Part shown: positions 53,364 through 61,114 of the stretch, one piece after another
Numbering within the stretch: the stretch's first letter is position 1
How the letters are laid out: each line of letters begins with the position of its first letter
DNA from: Actinomycetes bacterium
Lineage (GTDB): Bacteria; Actinomycetota; Humimicrobiia; Humimicrobiales; Humimicrobiaceae
Reading direction: 5' to 3'
Assembly: GCA_022396035.1 (NCBI GenBank)
Contig: JAIOXO010000005.1
Location: 1 to 64,000, forward strand
Length of the DNA: 64,000 nucleotides
The notes under the pieces: model-generated
Told to the model about the DNA's origin: nothing
What the model saw: only the letters and a program-made list of their open reading frames with translations
The model's database searches: none
Position numbers and translations under genes: made by a program

Positions 53364-53968
53364 ACCATCTTGAGTACTTTGGAAAGTGAACGGAAATCCT
53401 CGGTATATCTCTCTTCACTTACTCTCTTTTTAACCATCACATCATGAGGGCTGTAGAAAGGAACCAGCTTGAAAGAAGGATTCTCAAATACCCGCATGTG
53501 AATATCATGGATATCCTGGTATTCCTTCTCCACCGAGAAGAAATGTTTCAGTATTATATTGGAAGTCTTGAGTCCCAGGGAAACTATAATATGAGGGGTG
53601 GTTATGGAAATCTCTTCATTAAAATAGTGGATACAGTTCTGTATGTATTCCGGCTTCATATTCAGGCCGTCCCCTTCTCTGGGTACACATTTTACCAGAT
53701 AGGTAAGGTAGGTATCCTCATCCAGAGAAAGTCCCACTTCATCTATGATTTTCCTTATGAATTCACCGGAGCTGTCCCCGCTGTAGGGTTTTCCTGATTT
53801 TTCCGCCCCCTTGGGTGTGGGGTAATTGCCGATAATTATTATCTTGGCGCTGGGTGCTCCTATACCTGATACCGGTTGTTTTCTGGTTTTTACAAGCTCA
53901 CTGCATTTCTTACAATTCTTAACTGACTTCTCTAAATTGTTTAAACTTTCTTTTGAGCTTATTGGCAT
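53360..53968 (-). CDS. Divergent uracil-DNA glycosylase superfamily protein
   Basis: 202 residues. Cluster cysteines CKKC near residue 20 and later VKCVPRE and QNC give a family 4-like [4Fe-4S] pattern; GKPYSG matches GxPFxG. The water-activating motif GEAPG is GNYPT, and the HPxxxLR motif is SPHDVMV, so glycosylase activity is uncertain. No ribosome site; TAATAT (53980-53975) suggests a leaderless mRNA. Stop overlaps the 3D gene by 4 bp. Confidence 0.72.
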   Translation of the reverse strand: MPISSKESLNNLEKSVKNCKKCSELVKTRKQPVSGIGAPSAKIIIIGNYPTPKGAEKSGKPYSGDSSGEFIRKIIDEVGLSLDEDTYLTYLVKCVPREGDGLNMKPEYIQNCIHYFNEEISITTPHIIVSLGLKTSNIILKHFFSVEKEYQDIHDIHMRVFENPSFKLVPFYSPHDVMVKKRVSEERYTEDFRSLSKVLKMV

Positions 53969-54130
53969 ATAAATATATTAATTCTTTTAAGTGCTTATTA
54001 TACTACTTACTAATTAAATCCAAGTCAAGACAGATAAGCACATTAATTTTTATTTTATCATATTTTTGCTATTATATATTAAAATTCCATGCTTTGTATG
54101 GAAAAATACAACCAAAAAAGGAGTACAGAT

Positions 54131-54766
54131 ATGGCAAAATATCAAGACCTAGCTGATGCTATCATTGCAGGCGATAATGTAAAAAGCAAGGAGATTACCC
54201 AGAAGCTTGTAGATGATAATGTGGAGGCAACCGATATCCTGAATGAAGGGCTGGTCCCGGGCATGAATGTAGTGGGCAAGAAGTTCAAGGCAAATGAAAT
54301 GTACATACCTGAAGTACTGATAGCAGCCAGGGCTATGCATGCAGCCATGGACATTATAAAGCCCCTCTTAACTGAATCCGGAGCTCCCTCCAAGGGCTCG
54401 GTACTTATAGGAACCGTACAGGGAGACCTGCACGATATAGGCAAGAACCTGGTGGGAATGATGCTGGAAGGCGGAGGCTTTGAGGTAGTGGATGCAGGCG
54501 TGGATGTAGCCCCCGAGAAATTTGTAGAGGAAGTAAAGAAAAACGGAATCAAGGTAGTTGGCCTGTCAGCTCTTTTAACTACCACCATGCCGGTAATGAA
54601 AGATATAATTGAAGCGCTCTCAGCAGACAGCGACACCAAAGAGGTCAAGGTTATGGTAGGCGGAGCTCCCCTTACCCAGGAATATGCAGATTCCATTGGT
54701 GCAGCCGGATATGCTCCCGATGCTTCCAGTGCAGTAGACCTGGCCGAACAGCTGTTAGCTGGTTAA
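54131..54766 (+). CDS. Corrinoid (cobalamin-binding) methyltransferase protein
   Basis: 211 residues from ATG 54131 after AAAAGGAG. N-terminal four-helix B12-binding cap, then the cobalamin domain with GDLHDIGKNLVG (His ligand), VGLSALLTTTM and VGGAPLT. Like MtbC/MtaC/MttC, it would carry a methyl group for a methyltransferase pair, yet none is next to it. It ends at a terminator, so it is a single-gene unit. Confidence 0.92.
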   Translation: MAKYQDLADAIIAGDNVKSKEITQKLVDDNVEATDILNEGLVPGMNVVGKKFKANEMYIPEVLIAARAMHAAMDIIKPLLTESGAPSKGSVLIGTVQGDLHDIGKNLVGMMLEGGGFEVVDAGVDVAPEKFVEEVKKNGIKVVGLSALLTTTMPVMKDIIEALSADSDTKEVKVMVGGAPLTQEYADSIGAAGYAPDASSAVDLAEQLLAG

Positions 54767-54792
54767 AGTAACTTATTGATAATAGGGATATT

Positions 54793-54836
54793 AAGTTAGA
54801 AGTGCCTAATAGGAGTTAGACACTTCTAACTTTTTT
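54793..54836 (+). terminator. Intrinsic terminator after the corrinoid gene
   Basis: AAGTTAGAAGTG (54793-54804) pairs perfectly with CACTTCTAACTT (54821-54832), followed by TTTT. A 12-bp stem, 16-nt loop. It ends 4 bp before the convergent ribH stop. Confidence 0.85.
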
Positions 54837-54839
54837 AGG

Positions 54840-55304
54840 TTATTTTAATTTTGTAAACAGATTAGCCATTTCAATGGCGCTGAGCGCTGCTTCCCAGCCC
54901 TTGTTCCCCATCCTGGTACCTGCTCTTTCAATGGCCTGTTCCAGGGTATCAGGGGTTATTACCCCAAAGGCAATGGGCAGGTCAAAATCAAGGCTGATTT
55001 TGGCAATGCCCTTAATAGTCTCATTGGCAATATACTGGTTGTGGGAGGTTCCTCCCTTTATTATTGCACCCAGGCATATGACTGCATTATATTTGCCGGA
55101 GGCGGCAATCATCTTGGTAGCAGAAGGCATCTCAAAAGCACCGGGTACCCACACCACATCGATATTGCCATCAGAACAGTTATGCCGGTTAAGGCAGTCT
55201 ATGGCTCCATCCAGGAGCTTGGAGGTGATAAATTCATTAAAACGACTGGCCACAATAGCCACTTTTAGCTTGCCTGCGTCCAGGTTTCCTTCTATCTTTT
55301 TCAT
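54840..55304 (-). CDS. ribH: 6,7-dimethyl-8-ribityllumazine synthase
   Basis: 154 residues from ATG 55304 (AAAGG site upstream; a TTG at 55313 is too close to it). [29 protein letters not shown] and FGVIT are lumazine synthase signatures. Last gene of the riboflavin operon; joins ribulose-derived C4 and the pyrimidine. Confidence 0.95.
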   Translation of the reverse strand: MKKIEGNLDAGKLKVAIVASRFNEFITSKLLDGAIDCLNRHNCSDGNIDVVWVPGAFEMPSATKMIAASGKYNAVICLGAIIKGGTSHNQYIANETIKGIAKISLDFDLPIAFGVITPDTLEQAIERAGTRMGNKGWEAALSAIEMANLFTKLK

Positions 55305-55320
55305 ATCTAACAACCTTTCT

Positions 55321-56541
55321 CTAGTCTAATAAATGATTTAATTTAGCTCTTTTGGTATCAAGATAACGCTTATTATTCTTATTGGGGGGTATCTTGAGGG
55401 ATACCCTCCTGGTTATTTTCAGGCCATAGCCCTCAAGCCCCACTACTTTTCTGGGGTTATTGGTCATAAGATGCAAAGTACTTAATCCCAGGTCCGAGAG
55501 TATCTGGGCTCCCAGGCCGTAATCCCTGAGATCGGCATCAAAACCCAGCTCGAGGTTTGCTTCCACTGTATCCAGGCCTTTATCCTGAAGTTCATAGGCC
55601 TTCATCTTGTTACACAGCCCTATGCCCCTTCCTTCCTGGGCCATATATAGAAGCACCCCTTCGCCTTTCTGGTTAATCATTTTAAAGGCGCTGTCCAGCT
55701 GCTGGCCGCAATCACAGCGTTTGGAACCAAAAGTATCTCCGGTAAGACACTGGGAATGTACCCGGACTAAAACATTTTCCTTGCCCCTTACCTGGCCTTT
55801 AACCAGGGCTATGTGGGTTTCGTTGTCCAGTGTGGACCGGTAGGTTAAAGCCTTGAAATCCCCCCACTTGGTGGGAAGTATAATTTCAGAAACCTTTTCT
55901 ACCAGTTTTTCCTTTCTTTTCCTGTATCTTATGAGTTCTTCAATAGTAATAAGTTTTAGGTTAAATTTACGGGCAATTGACAGCAGGTCCGGAAGCAGCG
56001 CTACCTCCCCTTCCTCATTGATAACTTCACATATTACCCCCGCCGGATAGAGCCCGCTTAGCGTGGCCAGATCAACTGCTGATTCGGTATGTCCCGCCCT
56101 GGTGAGCACTCCCCCCGTCTGTGACTTAAGGGGAAAAATATGGCCCGGCATCAAAAAGTCGCCGGCCCTGGTTTCAGGGTTAACAAATGCCTTTATGGTA
56201 GCTGCCCGGTCTTTGGCTGAAACCCCTGTACCCTGCCTGGTTCTCAGATCTATGGACAGGGCAAAAGCACCAATATTTGTGGCCTGGCTGCTTTCGCTTA
56301 CCATCATGGGTATTTTTAGCTGGTCCAGCCTCTCCTTCTGGCAGGCCAGGCAGATAAGGCTTTTGCCATGAGTCATCATAAAATTTATAGACCTGACATC
56401 AACTGCTTCCGCTGCTTGAAAGAAGACTCCCTCATTTTTTTCAGACCTGTCATCTACAATAATCATTAACTTGCCCTGCTTTATATCGGGTATAGCCTGT
56501 TCGATTTTTGAAAAATATTTTTCCTTATTAAATGAATCCAT
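55321..56541 (-). CDS. ribBA: RibBA, GTP cyclohydrolase II with degenerate DHBP synthase domain
   Basis: 406 residues. C-terminal GTP cyclohydrolase II looks intact: zinc-site [40 protein letters not shown]. In the N-terminal dihydroxybutanone-phosphate synthase part the catalytic DxDRENEGD motif reads [10 protein letters not shown], losing Arg, Glu and the last Asp, and RPGHIFPL is MPGHIFPL; the [11 protein letters not shown] segment is kept. That half may be inactive. Overlaps ribE by 14 bp. Confidence 0.92.
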   Translation of the reverse strand: MDSFNKEKYFSKIEQAIPDIKQGKLMIIVDDRSEKNEGVFFQAAEAVDVRSINFMMTHGKSLICLACQKERLDQLKIPMMVSESSQATNIGAFALSIDLRTRQGTGVSAKDRAATIKAFVNPETRAGDFLMPGHIFPLKSQTGGVLTRAGHTESAVDLATLSGLYPAGVICEVINEEGEVALLPDLLSIARKFNLKLITIEELIRYRKRKEKLVEKVSEIILPTKWGDFKALTYRSTLDNETHIALVKGQVRGKENVLVRVHSQCLTGDTFGSKRCDCGQQLDSAFKMINQKGEGVLLYMAQEGRGIGLCNKMKAYELQDKGLDTVEANLELGFDADLRDYGLGAQILSDLGLSTLHLMTNNPRKVVGLEGYGLKITRRVSLKIPPNKNNKRYLDTKRAKLNHLLD

Positions 56542-57175
56542 GTTTTTTTAGTTTCTCCTTTAGTAATTTATCAGCATCTTCCGGGTTCTGGCTGCCTATA
56601 AAATTTGCTATATATCTGGCGATTATATCTACCTCAATATTTACTTCGCCGGAAGCCTGCCTGGTATAAAGATTGGTGCTGGAGTAGGTGTGCGGTATAA
56701 CTGCTGCGGCAAACCAGTTCTCTTTTTTTTCTGAAACGGTAAGGCTTATTCCGTCTATGGCCACCGAACCCCTTACTGCAATAAAAGGGCTCAGTTTGGG
56801 ATGCAGCTTAATTTTAATCCTGTAGGCCTGCTCCCTCTTTTCTATGGACAGTATTTTGGTCACCGAGTCTATATGTCCGGTTACCATATGGCCTCCTATC
56901 CTGCTGTCTGCACGAAGGGCTGGTTCCAGGTTTACAATCCGCCCCTGCTGTACCCGGGCAAAAGTGGTATGCTCCATAGTCTGGTAAGATATATAGGCCT
57001 CAAAGCCTTCCTTCCCCTTTTTTTCTACCGTAAGACAGCAGCCGTCAACAGCTACCGAATCACCGATAGACAAACTACCGGCCAGTGTGGGGTACTTAAC
57101 TCCAATCCTTATGCCCTCCGGCTGGCGGTTGACTTCACTTATAGTTCCTGTCTGAGTAATTATTCCTGTAAACAT
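56528..57175 (-). CDS. ribE: Riboflavin synthase alpha chain
   Basis: 215 residues. N-terminal MFTGIIT, two lumazine-binding repeats (VDGCCLTVEKK and IDGISLTVSEK), and GHIDSVTK. Dismutates two lumazines to riboflavin. Overlaps ribD by 16 bp and ribBA by 14 bp, so the operon is tightly coupled. Confidence 0.95.
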   Translation of the reverse strand: MFTGIITQTGTISEVNRQPEGIRIGVKYPTLAGSLSIGDSVAVDGCCLTVEKKGKEGFEAYISYQTMEHTTFARVQQGRIVNLEPALRADSRIGGHMVTGHIDSVTKILSIEKREQAYRIKIKLHPKLSPFIAVRGSVAIDGISLTVSEKKENWFAAAVIPHTYSSTNLYTRQASGEVNIEVDIIARYIANFIGSQNPEDADKLLKEKLKKHGFI

Positions 57176-58359
57176 TTCTTCCTGGGGTATGCGGTTATTA
57201 AAAGGTCTTCTCCAATTTTTTTTATGCGCTTGAATTCCAGTTTATAGGACTGGCATACTTTTTCCAGACCCAGATCTGAAAACATACTGTACCGGTTTTG
57301 GCCCAGAATAATGGGAGCAACAAAAACAAAAAACTTGTCAATCTGGCCTTCTTTTAAAAAAGCGGTACCGATACCTGGTCCGGCTTCTATCAGGATAGAA
57401 GTTATGCCGTGTTTAGAGTAAAGAGTGCCAAGAACATCTTTTAGGTTAAACCGTTTACTTCCGGGCTCCATCATGGTTATGGTTAAGCCTTGGCGGCGCA
57501 GGCAGTCTGCTTTTTCTTTATCCCCGGAGGCAGTTACTATAATGGTTTCTACCTGTTGGGCAGTTTGAGCCAGGTTGGATTCGGGCCTGATCCTTAAATC
57601 CGGATCCAAAACCACGCGGGAAAAATTCTTAACCATATGCTTTGCCGCAACCGGGCTGTCCAGCGACTCTCGGGGAAAAAGAAAAGGATTGTCGGCTTCT
57701 ACTGTACCTATGCCGGTAAGCACGCAGCCGGTTTCTTTTCTGAGCCTCTGTACCATCAGTCGGCTGGGCTGCGAGGTAATCCATTTTGAATCCCCGGAAC
57801 TGGCAGCAAGTTTTCCATCCAGGCTAACTGCAGCCTTGAGGGTAACCAGGGGCATTCCGGTTCTCATGTTTTTAAAGAACTCTTCATTCTGTACGGCTGC
57901 CCTGTCTTTAAATAAACCAGACCTGACCTTTATTCCTGCTGCTTTTAGCTTTTTTATTCCCTGCCCGTAAACTTTGGGATTGGGATCCAGGGAAGCCACT
58001 ATTACTTCCGAAAAGCCCTGTTTTATGATTTCATCTGCACAGGGAGGGGTTCTGCCGTATATGGTGCAGGGCTCAAGGGTTACGTACATCCTGGCTCCTC
58101 TTAAAGACATTTTAGCACTGGATATGGCTTCAATTTCTGCATGCGGTCCTCCGGCCTTTTGGTGGTAACCGGTGGCTGCCCGCTTCCCCTCTTTTACTAT
58201 AACTGTACCCACCATAGGGTTGGGCCGGGTCTTTCCCCGGCCTTTTTCAGCCAGTTTTAAGGCCATATTCATAAATTTTTTATCTTCGTCGGTAAAATTA
58301 TTGTTTTCCATAATTAAAAAAAGCCACAGAGAAAATCTGTGGCTTAAAAAATAAGTCAT
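57160..58359 (-). CDS. ribD: Bifunctional riboflavin deaminase/reductase RibD
   Basis: Deaminase domain with zinc site HAEIEAI and PCTIYGRTPPC; reductase domain with VTLKAAVSLDGKLA and ILIEAGPG. Family N-terminus starts MENNNFTDEDKKFM (ATG 58311), giving 383 residues, but that ATG has no ribosome site and directly follows the terminator. ATG 58359 has an ideal GGGAG site with 7-nt spacing at the end of the FMN riboswitch, adding a hydrophobic 16-residue leader. I list the longer form. Confidence 0.92.
   Translation of the reverse strand: MTYFLSHRFSLWLFLIMENNNFTDEDKKFMNMALKLAEKGRGKTRPNPMVGTVIVKEGKRAATGYHQKAGGPHAEIEAISSAKMSLRGARMYVTLEPCTIYGRTPPCADEIIKQGFSEVIVASLDPNPKVYGQGIKKLKAAGIKVRSGLFKDRAAVQNEEFFKNMRTGMPLVTLKAAVSLDGKLAASSGDSKWITSQPSRLMVQRLRKETGCVLTGIGTVEADNPFLFPRESLDSPVAAKHMVKNFSRVVLDPDLRIRPESNLAQTAQQVETIIVTASGDKEKADCLRRQGLTITMMEPGSKRFNLKDVLGTLYSKHGITSILIEAGPGIGTAFLKEGQIDKFFVFVAPIILGQNRYSMFSDLGLEKVCQSYKLEFKRIKKIGEDLLITAYPRKKCLQE
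58316..58345 (-). terminator. Riboswitch expression-platform terminator upstream of ribD
   Basis: On the minus strand AAGCCACAG (58345-58337) pairs with CTGTGGCTT (58329-58321), 7-nt loop, followed by a T run ending at 58316. It ends 4 nt before ATG 58311 and lies after ATG 58359. Confidence 0.85.
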
Positions 58360-58475
58360 AAACTTTCTCCCATCCAGACTTTAACTGTCGGTCTTAGAAT
58401 TTCACTAAGTCAGCCTTTTTAAAAGGTTTGCAGACTATACTGCCGGTAAGGAATTTCACCTGTCCTTGAAAATTT
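58360..58475 (-). ncRNA. FMN riboswitch (RFN element)
   Basis: Minus-strand landmarks in order: AAATTTTC (P1 5' arm, 58475-58468), ACAGGTGAAATTCC, ACCGGCAGTATAGTC, a middle CTGACTTAGTGAAATTC, AGACCGACAGTTAAAGTC, GGATGGGAGAAAG, and GAAAGTTT closing P1 (58367-58360). These are the conserved RFN blocks. FMN binding should lower expression of ribD-ribE-ribBA-ribH. Confidence 0.95.
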
Positions 58476-58620
58476 ACTATGAATTTTTCAATAATGCTCA
58501 AATACGTGAAGAAATTATACCAAAAAAATATGTTTTTACAAATTTTATAAATATTACTTTTGAATTTTACCCACAATCTATTAAAATATAGTCAGTAATA
58601 AAAGAATCGGAGAACAGGTA

Positions 58621-58911
58621 TTGTCATATAAGCTGAAAAAGATATTGGTATCATGTGGAACAGGAGTAGTAGCCAGCTCATTTATTGCTCAGGAAATCAG
58701 AAGCATACTTAATGAAACCAGACTGGATGCCGAGATTATGGAGTGTAAGGCTGCAGATATTGAAAATTTATACCAGGATGTAGACATAATCGTATCCACT
58801 ACTCAATTACCGCCTAAAATTTCCCGGCCTCAGATAAGCGGGATTCCGTTCATAACTGGAAACCAGATAGGCGAAGCCAAGCAAAAACTTATAGATCTAT
58901 TAAGGGATTAA
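58621..58911 (+). CDS. PTS EIIB component (galactitol/GatB type)
   Basis: 96 residues from a TTG start. KKILVSCGTGVVASS carries the phospho-cysteine of EIIB proteins of the lactose/galactitol type. Short and soluble. No EIIA or EIIC is adjacent. rpe follows after 2 bp. Functions only with EI/HPr, encoded 3-4 kb away. Confidence 0.85.
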   Translation: MSYKLKKILVSCGTGVVASSFIAQEIRSILNETRLDAEIMECKAADIENLYQDVDIIVSTTQLPPKISRPQISGIPFITGNQIGEAKQKLIDLLRD

Positions 58912-58913
58912 AA

Positions 58914-59597
58914 TTGGATTTAAAAGGTAAAGTGAAGACTTCCTTTTCCATATTGAACTGTGATTTTTATAATCTGTCGGAGCAGCTTATACAGGCAGAA
59001 CAGGCGAAGGTAGATATGCTGCATCTGGACATAATGGACGGCCATTTTGTACCCAACCTCTCCATTGGCCCCCAGGTGGTAAGCAGTCTTCGAAAGAGGT
59101 TTGATCTTTTTTTTGATGTTCATCTGATGGTAGACAATCCAGACAGCCTGGTGGATTCATTTATTGACAGCGGAGCGGATCTGATTACCGTGCATGCCGA
59201 GGTATCCCCTCACTTACAGCGCACTCTTTCTTATATAAAGGATTGTGGCAAAAAGGCAGGAGTGGCCCTGAATCCCTCTACCCCCCTATGCTGCCTGGAA
59301 AATGTAATGGGTCAGCTGGATTTGATTATGATTATGACTGTAAATCCTGGGTTCGGAGGACAGGAATTTATTCCCGGGATGGTGGACAAGATAAGCAGAA
59401 CTGCAGAACTGATAAAAGATTACCGTACAAAATATGATAAGAAAAAACTTATAGAAATCGAGGTGGACGGGGGCATTGACTTAAAAACGGCAGCCAGAGT
59501 AGTTTCTGCAGGGGCAACTGTTCTGGTAATGGGTACTGCCTTGTGCAATTCCGGTGATATAGCAGGTTATCTAAACCAGGTAAGAGAAACACTGTAG
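58914..59597 (+). CDS. rpe: Ribulose-phosphate 3-epimerase
   Basis: 227 residues from TTG 58914. TIM barrel with SFSILNCDF, LHLDIMDGHFVPNLS (metal His/Asp), FDVHLMV, TVNPGFGGQ and EVDGGI. Interconverts ribulose-5-P and xylulose-5-P; related allulose/tagatose phosphate epimerases in PTS operons are a possible alternative because of the EIIB partner. Confidence 0.92.
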   Translation: MDLKGKVKTSFSILNCDFYNLSEQLIQAEQAKVDMLHLDIMDGHFVPNLSIGPQVVSSLRKRFDLFFDVHLMVDNPDSLVDSFIDSGADLITVHAEVSPHLQRTLSYIKDCGKKAGVALNPSTPLCCLENVMGQLDLIMIMTVNPGFGGQEFIPGMVDKISRTAELIKDYRTKYDKKKLIEIEVDGGIDLKTAARVVSAGATVLVMGTALCNSGDIAGYLNQVRETL

Positions 59598-59756
59598 AAT
59601 CTCTAACAGAGAGACCTCCTATAATATTGGTGTCTTCGTTTATAATAATTGTCCACTATAATTGGTGAAATGATTATTATGTTTAATGTTTCATCAAAAT
59701 TAAAAAGTGTGTATGTATCTTTTTTTTAACTCAACATTAAGACTGTTGAGAATCAA

Positions 59757-60011
59757 ATGGTCATAATAGCAGGTTATGACTGGGTTAAAGTTAAAGAAGT
59801 TTGCCTATTGTTATCTACTTAGTTTGCTCCAGATGAGAGAGCTAATAAGGTTAAATATCTAGAGTTAGTATTTTAAAATCAGCCAGATATATTATAAGAT
59901 GATATTTGGTGGCCCTATGATGAAATTGGAAGACATGATAGATTGGCAGTCTATTGGGGAACTTATCCGCGTGTCGATTCGAATCTGGCTAGGGGAACCA
60001 GTAAATTTTAA
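59757..60011 (+). pseudogene. Decayed open reading frame with three internal stops
   Basis: One frame reads coding-like over 85 codons: MVIIAGYDWVKVKEVCLLL, stop, FAPDERANKVKYLELVF, stop, NQPDIL, stop, then DDIWWPYDEIGRHDRLAV and YWGTYPRVDSNLARG to a normal stop at 60009-60011. I recognise no family. Three stops in one frame suggest a dead gene. The stretch 59598-59756 before it holds no gene that I can see. Confidence 0.4.
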
Positions 60012-60280
60012 TATACATCATCATGTTTTCCAATATCAATCGGGATTATCGTGTTTTCTTCAATAATGAAATCAATGCATATCCTATATGAGATATTAAT
60101 TGAAACTGAATATAAATCTGATAATTTACCTTTTAATTTATGCAAGCGAAGTGATGGGTGAAATACATTTATTTCGATTAACTTTAAAGTCTTTTCGTAT
60201 TGAGAAATAATTTCAGGGTGGTATTTTAAAAACTTTTTGGCTCTCTTAATATATGTTTCAGTATATATTATTTTATTCAC
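60008..60280 (-). CDS. RelE/ParE-family toxin (YafQ-like)
   Basis: 90 residues. Compact alpha/beta toxin: KRAKKFLKYHPEI, LRLHKLKGKLSDLYSVSIN, SYRICIDF and a final DIGKHDDVY. RelE-type toxins cleave mRNA at the ribosome. It starts inside the antitoxin gene (8-bp overlap), the standard antitoxin-toxin order. Confidence 0.9.
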   Translation of the reverse strand: MNKIIYTETYIKRAKKFLKYHPEIISQYEKTLKLIEINVFHPSLRLHKLKGKLSDLYSVSINISYRICIDFIIEENTIIPIDIGKHDDVY

Positions 60281-60530
60281 CGGTTATTCTTCTAATGTGT
60301 TCCTCAACAGATTCTTCAATAAATTTGCCATTTTCCATATCTTTTCTTGATTCGATAAGGGCAATTTCAAGTTCGCATTCTCTCAAGCTATTATATGCTG
60401 CAATAGGTAAAACGACATATTTACTCTTTCCTCTTACAGTAATAATAACTTCGTTGTCACTTGAGGTCGCATCTCTTAATGCTGTAGCACCTCTTTGTTT
60501 TAATTCGTTTGCTGTTAATATTTTTACCAT
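60273..60530 (-). CDS. Phd/YefM-family antitoxin
   Basis: 85 residues. ANELKQRGATAL, VRGKSKYVVLPIAAYNSL match the Phd/YefM DNA-binding fold; the acidic C-terminal tail would wrap the toxin. Good AAAGGAG site. An inverted repeat upstream is its probable operator. Confidence 0.9.
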   Translation of the reverse strand: MVKILTANELKQRGATALRDATSSDNEVIITVRGKSKYVVLPIAAYNSLRECELEIALIESRKDMENGKFIEESVEEHIRRITGE

Positions 60531-60542
60531 AATATTACTCCT

Positions 60543-60566
60543 TTTAGTACTTTAAATAATACTAAA
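60543..60566. promoter_or_regulatory. Candidate toxin-antitoxin autoregulatory operator
   Basis: Inverted repeat TTTAGTA (60543-60549) / TACTAAA (60560-60566), 10-bp centre, 12 bp before the antitoxin start, with direct repeats of TATTATTTA on the minus strand beside it. Confidence 0.45.
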
Positions 60567-60583
60567 TAATATACTTTTGTCAA

Positions 60584-60691
60584 TTACTGCAAAAAATTTA
60601 TTTTCAACTTTAATAATTCATTAAGAAATTGATTCGAGATTTCATCTGTTGGGGAAGCCATTAATCCTAAATATACATGTCGCCAATCTTC
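60584..60691 (-). pseudogene. Possible 3' remnant of a decayed gene
   Basis: A minus-strand frame with protein-like content (EDWRHVYLGLMASPTDEI, SNQFLNELLKLKINFLQ) ends at 60584 and is cut upstream by an in-frame stop at 60692. No start or ribosome site fits. Family not recognised. Confidence 0.25.
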
Positions 60692-60760
60692 TTAAATGTT
60701 CATAAGATGTGAACTAATAGTTTATAACCCATGAACATTACTTAATAAAGACTAAAATAA

Positions 60761-60976
60761 ATGCATAAAATTTTTTTAACTCCTGAAAGATTAAAAATTA
60801 TAAAATATGTAATCTTTAAAGAAGGTCCATTAAGCGCAAACGCGGTGGCAGGTGATCTAAACTTAAGCAAAGGGTTGGTTTCTAAATACTTAGAATTGTT
60901 GCTACAAAAGAAAATTACTAATAGGTCAAAGGGAAAATACTTTGTACCTATTAGCTTATTATGTCCCTTAAATTAA
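60761..60976 (+). CDS. Orphan winged-helix domain protein, probably truncated
   Basis: 71 residues: one winged helix, LKIIKYVIFKEGPLSANAV, then NLSKGLVSKYLELLLQ and KKITNRSKGKYFVP. This resembles the N-terminal DNA-binding part of proteins that normally continue into a second (for example nucleotidyltransferase) domain; here it stops. Lies in the accessory patch beside the toxin-antitoxin pair. Confidence 0.55.
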   Translation: MHKIFLTPERLKIIKYVIFKEGPLSANAVAGDLNLSKGLVSKYLELLLQKKITNRSKGKYFVPISLLCPLN

Positions 60977-61114
60977 TCAGCAATCTCGTCAGTGGTCAGG
61001 ACAATTTTTTAAAAATTCTTAATATATAATTTCATACTTCATAATACCTTTAATATTAAGTTTTAATTCTGACCTATTATTTACCACACATTAAGGCTTA
61101 ATTTATCCTTCTGG

